A DNA stretch of 64,000 bases from CAWACP01 sp963832965 (GCA_963832965.1 CAWHVW010000002.1:310001-374000), one strand, 5' to 3'; shown: positions 8,480 through 17,083, numbered from the stretch's first letter. The notes: generated by a model not told the origin, from the sequence alone. Program-made: numbers and translations.

Positions 8480-8818
8480 ATGAAGAAGATTGAAGCCGTG
8501 ATTCAGCCACATAAGCTGGAGGACGTCAAAGCCGCGTTGAAGGCTATTGGCGTGGATGGGATGACCATCACCGAGGTCCGTGGGCACGGGCGCCAGAAAG
8601 GGCACCGGGAGATCTATCGAGGCATGGAGTACGAAGTGGACCTCCTGCCGAAGATGAAGATCGAAATGGTGGTATCGACGGCGCGGTGCGAGGAAGTGGT
8701 CCAGACCATTCTGCACTCCGCGAGGACCGGCAAGATCGGCGACGGAAAGATATTCGTCTACGATATTGCCGAGGCCATCCGCATCCGCAACGACGAGCGC
8801 GGAGAGGGCGCGCTCTGA
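8480..8818 (+). CDS. glnB: Nitrogen regulatory protein P-II
   Basis: 112 residues, the standard PII length. It starts MKKIEAVIQPHKLEDVKAAL. The T-loop carries the uridylylation site Tyr51 (in YRGMEYEVDLLPK) and the B-loop reads TGKIGDGKIFV. PII senses 2-oxoglutarate and ATP/ADP and controls AmtB, nitrogen regulators and glutamine synthetase adenylylation. The position between amtB and glnD gives transporter, sensor and sensor-modifying enzyme in one operon. Confidence 0.97.
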   Translation: MKKIEAVIQPHKLEDVKAALKAIGVDGMTITEVRGHGRQKGHREIYRGMEYEVDLLPKMKIEMVVSTARCEEVVQTILHSARTGKIGDGKIFVYDIAEAIRIRNDERGEGAL

Positions 8819-8883
8819 CACCGAATATACCAACCTACCCCCCATCCAGTTCCCGCACGCAGGCGGCGGCCGCCGCGGCGGCG

Positions 8884-11250
8884 GTGGTGTGGACGCCCGG
8901 AGGCGCCCGCGAGGAACTTCTGCGGCGTTCGAACGAAGTGGACCTGGCGGTGACCACGGCGTTCCAGAATATCCGTCCGCCGGTGACCGTGGTGGCGGTG
9001 GGCGGGTATGGGCGGCGGGAACTGTTCCCGTATTCGGACGTCGACCTGCTTCTGCTCAACGCTGCTCCCGAGGAAACGAAGGAGCATCGGGAGCTCATCT
9101 CCGAGTTCCTGCGCGCGCTGTGGGACGCCGGCCTGCGAGTAAGCCAGTCGGTGCATACCGTGGAGGATTGCCTGGAGCTGCATCAGGGCAATCTGGAACT
9201 GACCATCAGCCTGCTCGATCATCGCTTCCTGTGCGGCGACCGCGCGCGCCACGGGCGGTTGGAAGCGGAGTTGCCAAAATTCCTGCATCGCGAGCGGGCG
9301 GTGCTGATGGATCAGCTCTGCCGCATGACGCGCGCCCGCCGGACCAAGTTCGCGGACACCATCTATCACCTGGAGCCCAACGTAAAGGAACACCCCGGCG
9401 GGCTGCGCGATCTGCATGTCATCCGCTGGCTGGCCTCCTTGCGCGAAGCGACGGCCGACCACATTCCGGAGACCGCGGCGGCGTTTCTGTACTCCATCAG
9501 AATTTTTCTCCATCGCGCCATGGGCCGCGACGCCAATCAGCTTGCTTTCGATATGCAGGAGGCGATCTCGGCGGAGCCCGCGGTATGGATGAGGGAATAC
9601 TATCGAAGCGCCCGCGAAATCTGGCGCGCCACGAATCAGGCGATGGAAGCGTCCGAGCGCCGCGATCTCGGTTTGTTCTCGCAGTTCCGCGACTGGCGGG
9701 GGCGGGTTTCCAACTCCGAGTTCACCGTGTCGCGCGAGCGCGTGCTGCTGCGGGAGCCGCTGGAACTGGAGCGCGATCCGGAGTATCCGATTCGTCTGGT
9801 GCAGTTCCTGGCGCGCCACAAGCTCCGTCTGGCGCGCGAAACGGAGAGCCGCATCACCGCCGCGCTGGGCAGCATGTGGCTGGACCGCCAGCCGTCCTGG
9901 CCATCATTGCGCGCCCTGCTGGCGCTTCCGCACGCGGCCACCGGCCTGCGAGTTTTGCACGCGACGGGCCTGCTCACCAGGCTGGTGCCGGAGTGGAGTT
10001 GCATTGACTGCCTGGTGACGCGCGACTTCTATCATCAGTACACCGTGGACGAGCACACGCTGGTGACGCTGGAATCGCTGGAAGAGCTGCGCGACTCAAA
10101 GGACGAGGAGCGGCAGCGATTCCGCACCCTGCTGAACGAAACGGCCGCCTGGGAGACACTGCGTCTGGCGCTGCTGTTGCACGACATGGGCAAGGGCGGC
10201 GGCACGGGCGAGCACGCCATTGAATCGGTCCGGCTGGCCACGGCGGTGATGGAGCGGCTGGGCGTGCCACCGGGAGAGCGCGAAACTGTCCTGTTCCTGG
10301 TCGAGCACCATTTGGACCTGTCGGGCATCATGAACTCGCGCGACCTCGGCGATCCGGGGACGGCTCGTTTCATCGTTGAGCGCATCGGCACCGTGGAGCG
10401 GCTGCGCATGTTGACGCTGCTCACCTGGGCGGATATCAGCGCGGTGAATCCGGTGGCCATGACGCCGTGGCGCCTCGAACAACTATGGCTCACCTACCTG
10501 ACCGGCTACGATGAGTTCACGCGCGAACTGCACACCTCGCGCATCCACGCGCCGCGCTTTACCTCTGACGTCGCCGATTTTGTCGAAGGCTTTCCCACGC
10601 GCTACCTGAATACCCACGGCGAGGACGATATTCGCGCGCACTACATTCTGTGGAGCGAAAACAAGGCAGCAGGCCTGGCCATTTCCATCGAGCGCTCCGA
10701 GGGAACGTGGCGCATGACCGTGATCACCAGCGACCGGCCGTTCCTGCTGGCTTCCTTGTCCGGGACGCTGGCCGCTTTCGGGCTGAACATTCTGAAAGCC
10801 GAGGCGTTCTCCAATTCCCAGGGAGTGGCTCTGGACACTTTCGCGTTCGCGGACCCGCACCGGACGCTGGAGCTGAATTCTTCCGAAGTCGACCGGCTTC
10901 GCGACACCGTGCGCCGCGTGATTACCGGCAAGGTGGACGTGCGCAAGCTTCTTTCCGGGCGCCGCAAGCAGGCCCTTACCAGCGGCGCTCGCATTCGCGC
11001 GTCGGTGGCCTTCAACAACGAAGCTTCGGAGACTTCTTCGCTGATTGAGATCGTCGCGGTGGATCGGCCCGGGCTGCTGTACGACCTGGCGCAGGTGCTG
11101 TCGTCGGCCGGCTTGAATATTGAAGTGGTGCTTATCGACACCGAGGCGCACAAGGCGATGGACGTGTTCTATGTGACGTTCGAGGGCGCCAGGGTGCCGC
11201 TGGGCCTGCAGCCGGACGTTCAGAAGAAGCTGCTGGAAGTTTGCGGGTAA
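8884..11250 (+). CDS. glnD: Bifunctional uridylyltransferase / uridylyl-removing enzyme GlnD
   Basis: 788 residues from the GTG at 8884. Domains in order: nucleotidyltransferase (VAVGGYGRRELFPYSDVDLL, residues about 35-55), the GlnD linker (KEHPGGLRDLHVIRWL), HD domain (ALLLHDMGKGGGTGEHAIES, near residue 430), and two C-terminal ACT domains (TSDRPFLLASLSGTLAAFGL and VDRPGLLYDLAQVLSSAGLN). It uridylylates PII under nitrogen limitation and reverses this when glutamine is high. The start is uncertain: the frame is open back into glnB, and a CTG at 8815 overlapping the glnB stop (CTGA) would give about 23 more residues and translational coupling. Confidence 0.95.
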   Translation: MVWTPGGAREELLRRSNEVDLAVTTAFQNIRPPVTVVAVGGYGRRELFPYSDVDLLLLNAAPEETKEHRELISEFLRALWDAGLRVSQSVHTVEDCLELHQGNLELTISLLDHRFLCGDRARHGRLEAELPKFLHRERAVLMDQLCRMTRARRTKFADTIYHLEPNVKEHPGGLRDLHVIRWLASLREATADHIPETAAAFLYSIRIFLHRAMGRDANQLAFDMQEAISAEPAVWMREYYRSAREIWRATNQAMEASERRDLGLFSQFRDWRGRVSNSEFTVSRERVLLREPLELERDPEYPIRLVQFLARHKLRLARETESRITAALGSMWLDRQPSWPSLRALLALPHAATGLRVLHATGLLTRLVPEWSCIDCLVTRDFYHQYTVDEHTLVTLESLEELRDSKDEERQRFRTLLNETAAWETLRLALLLHDMGKGGGTGEHAIESVRLATAVMERLGVPPGERETVLFLVEHHLDLSGIMNSRDLGDPGTARFIVERIGTVERLRMLTLLTWADISAVNPVAMTPWRLEQLWLTYLTGYDEFTRELHTSRIHAPRFTSDVADFVEGFPTRYLNTHGEDDIRAHYILWSENKAAGLAISIERSEGTWRMTVITSDRPFLLASLSGTLAAFGLNILKAEAFSNSQGVALDTFAFADPHRTLELNSSEVDRLRDTVRRVITGKVDVRKLLSGRRKQALTSGARIRASVAFNNEASETSSLIEIVAVDRPGLLYDLAQVLSSAGLNIEVVLIDTEAHKAMDVFYVTFEGARVPLGLQPDVQKKLLEVCG

Positions 11251-11267
11251 GGAGCATCAACCCGTCA

Positions 11268-11549
11268 CTATCGTCCTTGAGACATGACCAGCCGAAGCAC
11301 GTGATTGATGCGTGTTGAGTAGCCGGCCCCATATTGCCGGAGCCACTCGAAGACGTCAGCGTCAAGACGAACAGCCACCAGTTTCTTGGGCGGACGCTTG
11401 AACTCGGCGAGCTGCCTGTCGGTGAGGGTCGGGATATCGGAATAGTCGATCTGAGAAGGCTGGGCAGTTTTTTGCCGGCTGGCGACGCCATCGAGCGCCG
11501 CCTTCTGGCGTCTGTTAAGTGGCTTGGTCCAGATAGATTCGGCGCTCAC
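11268..11549 (-). CDS. brnA: BrnA-type antitoxin of a type II toxin-antitoxin pair
   Basis: About 93 residues from a GTG at 11549 (GGGAAG upstream); an ATG at 11597 would overlap brnT by over 80 bases. The BrnA features are IDYSDIPTLTDRQLAEFKRP followed by the ribbon-helix-helix KKLVAVRLDADVFEWLRQYG and GYSTRINHVLRLVM. BrnA binds and neutralises BrnT and represses the operon. It overlaps the end of brnT and reads in the same direction, the usual toxin-first order of this family. Confidence 0.85.
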   Translation of the reverse strand: MSAESIWTKPLNRRQKAALDGVASRQKTAQPSQIDYSDIPTLTDRQLAEFKRPPKKLVAVRLDADVFEWLRQYGAGYSTRINHVLRLVMSQGR

Positions 11550-11808
11550 GCGGATCTGCTTCCCGGGCCGAGATGATGCGGATAATTTCTTCGCCATTGG
11601 GTTCCTCCTCGCGATACACGTGCACCACAACCAGCACCGCTTCCTTTACAACACCGATCCCGTGCCAACGCTGCTCGCCATTGGCTACGCGATCTTTCCG
11701 AAGCATTAAGTCCGGATCGGCGAATATGCGCGACGCTGTTTCGAAATCGATACCAGCGTGTTTCTGCTGGTTTGATCGATCCTTTTCCGCGTCCCATTCG
11801 AACTGCAC
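11515..11808 (-). CDS. brnT: BrnT-type ribonuclease toxin
   Basis: About 97 residues from the GTG at 11808, giving the family start VQFEWDAEKDRSNQQKHAGI; a TTG at 11832 is an alternative. Later motifs match BrnT (DUF497): ADPDLM, RWHGIGVVKEAVLVVVHVYR and IIRIISAREADPRERRIY. BrnT is a RelE-fold RNase. The GTG lies four bases after the stop of the clipped antitoxin ORF (11813-12004), so translation may be coupled to it. A 19-bp palindrome sits just upstream. Confidence 0.87.
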   Translation of the reverse strand: MQFEWDAEKDRSNQQKHAGIDFETASRIFADPDLMLRKDRVANGEQRWHGIGVVKEAVLVVVHVYREEEPNGEEIIRIISAREADPRERRIYLDQAT

Positions 11809-11811
11809 ACC

Positions 11812-11830
11812 GTTATACGTAGTGTATAAC
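11812..11830 (-). promoter_or_regulatory. Putative brnTA operator palindrome
   Basis: GTTATACACTACGTATAAC on the minus strand has perfect 7-base arms (GTTATAC / GTATAAC) around a 5-base centre and ends three bases before the brnT GTG at 11808. BrnA proteins are ribbon-helix-helix autorepressors that bind such dyads. The site overlaps the end of the clipped antitoxin ORF. If translation starts at the TTG at 11832 instead, the palindrome would be coding. Confidence 0.45.
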
Positions 11831-12004
11831 AAGTTGACTTGATCGCGCGAGTGGTCCGGTCACGTGCCGCGACGGCTTGGGCCGGAGTTTGCTCTTGCTG
11901 GCGCGGGTAATCAGGTAGCGAATGGAGGTGCGTTCCGGAGCCGCACGTTCCCGGAGCGCGGCATGAAGATCGTCTGGAATGTCGATCTTGATTCGGACGC
12001 TCAT
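11813..12004 (-). pseudogene. Truncated VapB-type ribbon-helix-helix antitoxin
   Basis: 63 residues: SVRIKIDIPDDLHAALRERA then ERTSIRYLITRA and SRHVTGPL. This N-terminal two thirds fits the acidobacterial antitoxins that normally precede a PIN toxin. After HVTGPL the expected Gly/Pro-rich tail is replaced by ARSSQLVIHYV, read from the brnT upstream region, and no PIN gene follows. It therefore looks like an antitoxin cut by the arrival of brnTA or by a deletion. It may still be translated and feed ribosomes onto brnT. Confidence 0.6.
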
Positions 12005-12016
12005 GGCATCACTATT

Positions 12017-12433
12017 TCACTTCCCGTTCTCCACCGAAAAGCGCGCTCGAACCTCCGCGCTGACGGCGGTTGGTTTCCCCGTCCGCGCGTCCATGGGGCA
12101 CCACACGGTAAGCGCCTGGGCGAGGACGGCGCCATCGCCGGCGCGAAGAATCTCGGTGTGCCGCTCGAAGCGAATGCGGCTGGCCGTTCCCACCCATGTT
12201 CTGACGACAATGTGGTCGCCGAGTACCGCCGGCCGTTTGTAATCGATCTCATGGCGGACCACTACCCAGAACAATTGCGCCTGATCGGCGGCGGTGGCGG
12301 CCGTTGTCCAATGGGCCACCGCGGCGTCCTGCACCCAGCGCACGTAGGTCACGTTGTTGACATGACCGAGCTGGTCGATGTCGGCCGGCACCACCGTGGT
12401 GGCCACTTCAAAAACTTCCCGGGGCTTGCTCAT
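12017..12433 (-). CDS. Acyl-CoA thioesterase, 4HBT hotdog fold
   Basis: 138 residues from the ATG at 12433; the longer frame would run into rlmB. It has the YbgC/4HBT pattern: VVPADIDQLGHVNNVTYVRW with the catalytic Asp in the D-x-x-GHVNN motif, then HEIDYKRPAVLGDHIVVRTW and SRIRFERHTEIL. These cytoplasmic enzymes hydrolyse acyl-CoA esters; the substrate is not predictable. It diverges from rlmB with a gap of 43 bases. Confidence 0.82.
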   Translation of the reverse strand: MSKPREVFEVATTVVPADIDQLGHVNNVTYVRWVQDAAVAHWTTAATAADQAQLFWVVVRHEIDYKRPAVLGDHIVVRTWVGTASRIRFERHTEILRAGDGAVLAQALTVWCPMDARTGKPTAVSAEVRARFSVENGK

Positions 12434-12476
12434 CACCTTTTCAGTATCCCGCCGCAAAAGAACGTAATCTGGATTC

Positions 12477-13256
12477 GTGGACGTTATCGCAGGCATTCAT
12501 CCGGTTCGCGAGGCGCTGCGCGCGGGCCGGCGTCTGGACCATGTGCTGATCGCGCGTGGCGCGGGCGGTCCGCGCATTCAGGAGCTCATCGATCTCTGCC
12601 GCCGCGGCGGCACGCTGGTCCGCTTCGAGCCGCGCGAGGCGCTGGACCGGGCGGCGTCAAAGGCGAGCCATCAGGGCGTGGTTGCTTTCGGGGCGGAACA
12701 CGCTTATGGCGATCTGGAGTCCATCCCCGAGACGGCGAAGCTCGTGGTTGTGCTGGACGGGGTGGAAGATCCGCACAATCTGGGAGCCATCGTACGAACC
12801 GCCCATGCCGCCGGGGCCGACGCCGTGGTGATTCCCGAGCGCCGGGCGACGGGGATCACCGAGACCGTGGCCAAGGCGGCCGCCGGGGCGATCGAATACC
12901 TTCCCGTGGTGAGGACAGGCAACATCAGCCAGGCGCTCGAGAAACTGAAGCAACGCGGCTTCTGGGTGTATGGTCTCGACGAACGGGGAGACCAGCTCTA
13001 CCACGAAACCGACTACGCCACGCCGGCGGTGTTCGTGCTTGGCGGCGAGGGCCACGGCTTGCACCAAAACGTGCGCGCGCATTGCGACCTGGTGGTGCGC
13101 ATTCCCATGGCTGGGCCGATTGCTTCGCTGAATGTTTCGGTGGCGGCCGGCGTGGTGCTGTTCGAATGGAGACGCCGCGCCGAACTTCAGCCGAACACCA
13201 GCGCGCGCACTTCCTCTTCCAGGGCGGGCACGCACAACAGACCGCTTCCCGAATAG
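12477..13256 (+). CDS. rlmB: TrmH/SpoU-family 23S rRNA 2'-O-methyltransferase, RlmB-like
   Basis: 259 residues from a GTG at 12477. An N-terminal substrate-binding domain (IAGIHPVREALRAGRRLDHV) is followed by the SPOUT knot with three motifs: LDGVEDPHNLGAIVRTAHAA, VFVLGGEGHGLHQNVRAHCD and IPMAGPIASLNVSVAAGVVL. RlmB methylates G2251 of 23S rRNA. Its 3' end overlaps, tail to tail, the end of a broken hisN copy. Bases from 12811 on are duplicated at 17081-17659. Confidence 0.9.
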   Translation: MDVIAGIHPVREALRAGRRLDHVLIARGAGGPRIQELIDLCRRGGTLVRFEPREALDRAASKASHQGVVAFGAEHAYGDLESIPETAKLVVVLDGVEDPHNLGAIVRTAHAAGADAVVIPERRATGITETVAKAAAGAIEYLPVVRTGNISQALEKLKQRGFWVYGLDERGDQLYHETDYATPAVFVLGGEGHGLHQNVRAHCDLVVRIPMAGPIASLNVSVAAGVVLFEWRRRAELQPNTSARTSSSRAGTHNRPLPE

Positions 13257-13389
13257 ATATCCCGGCCTCCGGAGAGGTTGAGAAAAACCGCGCCCGCCTC
13301 CTCGCCGACGATCTTCAACGGCGCGAAATCCCACGGCTTCGCGACCGGTTCGATCCACACTTCCACTTCGCCGGCGGCCAGCATCATGG
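13187..13389 (-). pseudogene. 3' fragment of an inositol-monophosphatase-family gene (hisN copy 1)
   Basis: Nucleotide-identical by eye to the 3' end of the intact gene at 17457-18236 (offset 4270). It keeps AAGEVEVWIEPVAKPWDFAP and the C-terminus but loses everything before it at 13389. The frame then enters unrelated sequence. An internal fragment of the same ancestral copy survives at 16936-17083, beyond the inserted block. Confidence 0.85.
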
Positions 13390-13718
13390 ATCGCGGTGTT
13401 CCTATCTCCATTTGGCGAATCGATAGCGGCCCGTTACCTGCGTGGTTGACCTGCCGGAGGACTCCCTCCACGCGTTGTATGCGCGCGGCCTGGGTGCCAG
13501 TACTTCTTGGATGATTACGGGGGCGGCGGCAACTTTGAAGAATTGAGGACTCGTCCTCGATCCTCATGACAACACCATGAACCACGCACTGTCCACCCAC
13601 CTCTTTGCGCATCGCCGTTTGGGCACCGTAGCTCGGGTCGGCATCTAGGAACTAGGGCGCATCAGGCCCTGTTCAGCAAATCGCTAGGGCCGCCGCCCGA
13701 ACGGCGAGAGCCACCAAC
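13390..13718. other. Junction region without a clear gene
   Basis: About 330 bases between the hisN fragment and the beta-helix gene. Bases 13551-13579 match 16905-16933 in direct orientation (26 of 29). Nothing else is recognised; short open frames on both strands lack conserved features. Confidence 0.5.
13551..13579 (+). repeat. Left copy of a 29-bp direct repeat flanking the inserted block
   Basis: TCGTCCTCGATCCTCATGAC followed by AACACCATG. The right copy (16905-16933) differs at three positions. The two bracket the beta-helix and membrane-protein genes. Confidence 0.6.
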
Positions 13719-15299
13719 TTAGTTGCCCGTGTGAAAATACGGGCTATTATTACCGTTCCCGCTCAGCGTGTTGCCGGTCAAGGTCACGTTCCAAATCGTA
13801 GGCGAACTATCGGGCTCGGGCGATTGAAACGGCCCATTGGCACACCCGTTCGACCTGCCCTCAAGGGCTTGTAGCGTATTGTGCTCGATGGTGTTACTCG
13901 AGATCGTGTACATGATCCCGTCGCCGGGCGTCGGCGCACAGCCGGAGCCGGTTATATTCCCATAGAGTTCGATACCCTCTTCGTTGTACTCAATGGTGTT
14001 GGACTCTATTAAAACGTCGCTTGCATTGCCGATGATCACGCCGTCGTCTTTGTGGTTAATAAACGTGTTATTCTCGATACTGTAATCGGTGCCGTACATC
14101 TCTAGCCCCCTGCTGGCCCAGCCATTTGAGCACACAGAGTCCTCGCCGTCGACATAGTTGTTCCAAATGTCGGCGTCGTTGGAGTACATCCCAGCAGGCA
14201 CGTTGTTCCCGACCGCGATTTGGCCGCCGGGAGCGTTTGCAAAACAGGTTTGGTGGTTGTGGTAGAAGTAGTCGTATTGTACCAGCATCCTTTCCGACCC
14301 TTCGAAGAACACTCCATTCAGCCCGGAATATTGTACTGTCGAATTTGTGAACTGAATGTCGGTACTCTGGCTCTGGGAAGACGAATTCCACGTCAGGAGT
14401 GCCGTGTAGCCGGCGTAGGACGGGTTAGTGTTGAAATAAAACCAGCTGCTGTTAATATACGAGTAATAGACAGTAAAAATGGAAATGGCCGGCGAGTTGT
14501 CGAACGTACAGTTGGACACGTAGGTGTTCCACGTTGCATAGACACCCAAGTCGAGATCTACGTAGTTCGGGCTCGTGTTGTAGGATCCGGCGGCCATGTT
14601 CTCGGAATTCCCGTTGAAGGTAAGGTCCGAAAACGTCACGTCTGTGACACCGGTATGGCTCCCGTCGCCGACTTGCACCATCACGGTTGGCCACGGGCTA
14701 ACTCGCGTCAGTGTAGTGGTACCTCCCGAAGCACCATTAATTGTGATATTGCTTCGCCAAACCGGAATCGTGGCCGAGACATTGTAGGTCCCCGAGGCGA
14801 GTGTGCACGTGCTGCCATATCCGCCGGTGTTCCCCTGAATGCAGTCTTCCCACTGGGCGAGCGTGAGGCTCGTGCGGGGACGAGAAGGGCCGTTCATCAG
14901 GTCTGACGACATCGCTCCCGCCGCGGAGACGCTGGACCTCTCGCCGAGCTCCGCGATCGGGCCGCCAAAGACCGTGCGAATGCGGATCGCCGACCCGGGC
15001 GTAATATTTTGCAGGAATTGCTCACCAAGTTCTTCGACCCGCTCTCGGAAGCTTGCGTCAAGGCTGTTGAGCGTATGCTGATCCGACGAATCGAGCTCAC
15101 CACCGTGGAAGGAGCGTGCTGAGCTATAGGTAGCAGCCGATTTGCTCCGCATCTGGACCAACGCCCCGCGAAACTGTTCCGCGCTGGCGCGCAGCGTGGC
15201 GAGTTCGCCCGCGCTCAAGCCCAACATCGCGGCATACGCCGTTGTGAAGCGCGCGGATTCCTCGGGCGGACGGTCGGGATTCGCGATTGACTTGAACAC
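13719..15299 (-). CDS. Right-handed parallel beta-helix protein, probably secreted
   Basis: 526 residues from the GTG at 15299. Residues about 150-520 are a beta-helix: repeated rungs rich in N, S, T, G and V, such as VTDVTFSDLTFNGNSENM, YSIENNTFINHKDDGVIIG and NASDVLIESNTIEYNEEGIE. These resemble pectate-lyase-like or periplasmic-copper-binding-type folds. The start is doubtful: the frame stays open to 15395 and encodes ASVLILVCIETAWPRP then FNYFYYVF, a signal-like stretch joined to a conserved-looking N-domain, but no ATG, GTG or TTG precedes it. The gene is more A+T-rich than its flanks and lies inside the block interrupting hisN copy 1. Confidence 0.75.
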   Translation of the reverse strand: MFKSIANPDRPPEESARFTTAYAAMLGLSAGELATLRASAEQFRGALVQMRSKSAATYSSARSFHGGELDSSDQHTLNSLDASFRERVEELGEQFLQNITPGSAIRIRTVFGGPIAELGERSSVSAAGAMSSDLMNGPSRPRTSLTLAQWEDCIQGNTGGYGSTCTLASGTYNVSATIPVWRSNITINGASGGTTTLTRVSPWPTVMVQVGDGSHTGVTDVTFSDLTFNGNSENMAAGSYNTSPNYVDLDLGVYATWNTYVSNCTFDNSPAISIFTVYYSYINSSWFYFNTNPSYAGYTALLTWNSSSQSQSTDIQFTNSTVQYSGLNGVFFEGSERMLVQYDYFYHNHQTCFANAPGGQIAVGNNVPAGMYSNDADIWNNYVDGEDSVCSNGWASRGLEMYGTDYSIENNTFINHKDDGVIIGNASDVLIESNTIEYNEEGIELYGNITGSGCAPTPGDGIMYTISSNTIEHNTLQALEGRSNGCANGPFQSPEPDSSPTIWNVTLTGNTLSGNGNNSPYFHTGN

Positions 15300-15376
15300 G
15301 TAATAGAAGTAATTGAACTCGGGTATCGGGCGGGGCCAAGCGGTCTCGATACAGACTAAAATGAGGACCGAAGCAT

Positions 15377-16894
15377 ATGAGTCGAATAGAATCGTCTACG
15401 CGCGCGGCTGGCGCGACTGGAATGCGGAGCGGGATCCGGTCCCGGCTGGGCAGGCAGTCCAGGCAGATCAGGTCTTTTGCGACCGTCGCTCTTGTGCTCT
15501 GTGCCGCAGCGCTTTGTTGGGCGGATGTATGCTGGGCGCTCCGGCCTGGCCTGTTTCCAATTTTTGACGAGCTTAACAATCCGACCCTGTTCCTCGCTGG
15601 GTCGTACGGCCAGTTTTTTCACTTTTTCCCGGACACGTTTTACGGTAATCGCCCTGTCGGATGGGCGTTTATACGGCTCCTGGCCGATCTCTTCCCCTTT
15701 GACTATGCGAAACAAGTTTCCTGTTTGCTCGCGATTCATTTTGCGAATTGCGCAATGGCCTTCGTGCTGTTTCGACGCCTCGGCGCGGGCGCTCCGATTT
15801 CTATCGCGGGAGTTGCGCTGTTCGGCAGCCTGGCAACAACCGCCCGGACCGTGACCTACATCGGCGCTGCGTTCGAGGTAATCTGCCTCTTCTTTCTCCT
15901 CGCCAGCACCCTCGCGCTGCTCTGGGAGCGGCGGGGCAGTGCAACTCTGAGTGCTCTTCTGTTCCTCGCGGCTCTCCGGACCAAGGAATTCGCCATCGTT
16001 GCTCCGGTCCTGCTGACAGTGCTGGTGGTCTTTCGGCTGCCGCAGGTCACTTTCAGGCCGCGCATGGCCGCGGCCGTAAGGCGCCTCTGGCTCCACTATC
16101 TGATCCTGGTGGCCTTCGGGCTCCGTTATCTTTGCCTGTTCGCCGCCTACCAGGCCGGACCGGCGCGTGACAACCCGTACTACATGGACCTACGCGCCGG
16201 CACGCTGCTGAAGTCGCTGGCCTACTACACCGCTCTGACCTTTGGTGCCGACGAGTCCCGCTGGCGTCCTCTGCCGCTGGTGCTGGTACTGACGTTGGGA
16301 GCGACCCTGTGCTGGGCCGTCGTGCGCCGCCGGGGCGGTATTGCGTTTGGTATTTCGGCGTTCGTACTCATGCTCCTGCCGGTCTGCCTGACGCCGAACC
16401 AAAGGACACCATTCTACGTATACGCTCCGCAGGTGTACCTCATCCTAGCTCTCTGCTTGTTGGCAGAAGAAGGCTTCGCGAATCGTTGGAAACGGGAGCA
16501 TACACGTTGGCTGGCAGGAGTCTGTGTCGCCGTCGCGTGCTTCTGGTGGTGTGTGGCGTTCCGGCGCACTCCATACTTTAGAGACAGGGTGAATTTGAAC
16601 CTCATGTATCGGCGCGCCGGCCTGCGTACGGCGCGAGCTGCGGATGCGCTGCTTCCGCCGTTGGGACCGGGGACACACCTCTATGTAAACCGGATCCGCG
16701 ACACCAAAACCTGGTTGAGGGTTCCGTGGCCCTGCCCCTATTTCCGGCTGGTGAATCGACAGCGGGGTATCTATTGCGTAGTCGATGAGTCAACCGGCCA
16801 GCTCCGACAGGCGTTTGAGAGCGACCACGGCCCCAAGTACTTTGTCGATTATCGCGATGACAGCTCTTTTACCGTCACTGCCCAAAACAGGTAG
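15377..16894 (+). CDS. Polytopic membrane protein, GT-C glycosyltransferase-like
   Basis: 505 residues. A basic N-terminus is followed by about ten to eleven hydrophobic helices (starting SFATVALVLCAAALCWADVC) and a soluble C-terminal tail of about 100 residues. The first loop contains FDELNNPTLF, and LRTKEFAIVAPVLL is conserved-looking, as in PMT/ArnT-like GT-C proteins that use lipid-linked sugars in the inner membrane; the assignment rests on topology, not on a decisive motif. It diverges from the beta-helix gene and travels with it inside the inserted block. ATG at 15377; ATG at 15422 is possible. Confidence 0.65.
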   Translation: MSRIESSTRAAGATGMRSGIRSRLGRQSRQIRSFATVALVLCAAALCWADVCWALRPGLFPIFDELNNPTLFLAGSYGQFFHFFPDTFYGNRPVGWAFIRLLADLFPFDYAKQVSCLLAIHFANCAMAFVLFRRLGAGAPISIAGVALFGSLATTARTVTYIGAAFEVICLFFLLASTLALLWERRGSATLSALLFLAALRTKEFAIVAPVLLTVLVVFRLPQVTFRPRMAAAVRRLWLHYLILVAFGLRYLCLFAAYQAGPARDNPYYMDLRAGTLLKSLAYYTALTFGADESRWRPLPLVLVLTLGATLCWAVVRRRGGIAFGISAFVLMLLPVCLTPNQRTPFYVYAPQVYLILALCLLAEEGFANRWKREHTRWLAGVCVAVACFWWCVAFRRTPYFRDRVNLNLMYRRAGLRTARAADALLPPLGPGTHLYVNRIRDTKTWLRVPWPCPYFRLVNRQRGIYCVVDESTGQLRQAFESDHGPKYFVDYRDDSSFTVTAQNR

Positions 16895-16904
16895 CAGTGA
16901 AGTT

Positions 16905-16933
16905 TCGTCCTCGATCCCCGTGACAACACCGTG
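16905..16933 (+). repeat. Right copy of the 29-bp direct repeat
   Basis: TCGTCCTCGATCCCCGTGAC followed by AACACCGTG; 26 of 29 bases match 13551-13579. It abuts the remaining internal hisN fragment. Confidence 0.6.
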
Positions 16934-16935
16934 CG

Positions 16936-17083
16936 CGACCAGGTTGGCCCAGAGCGGGGTGCCGCGCACGAAATCACGCGTGCCGTCGATGGGGTCGACA
17001 ATCCATTTGCGCCCAGTGCGGCTCTCGGCGGCAGTGCCCTCTTCGGCGAGAACGCCGTCGCCGGGAAACGAACGGCGGATCCG
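16936..17083 (-). pseudogene. Internal fragment of hisN copy 1
   Basis: Corresponds to roughly 17914-18063 of the intact hisN, with about 14 differences by eye. It encodes the GRKWIVDPIDGTRDF metal-binding region of inositol-monophosphatase proteins. It ends at CCG (17081-17083), which is shared with the start of the rlmB fragment, so the junction has 3-bp microhomology. Confidence 0.8.

Noticed and set aside
11864..13426. 520-codon open frame on the plus strand
   Set aside because: It runs antisense through the thioesterase and out of frame through rlmB; composition is Arg/Gly-rich with no motifs.
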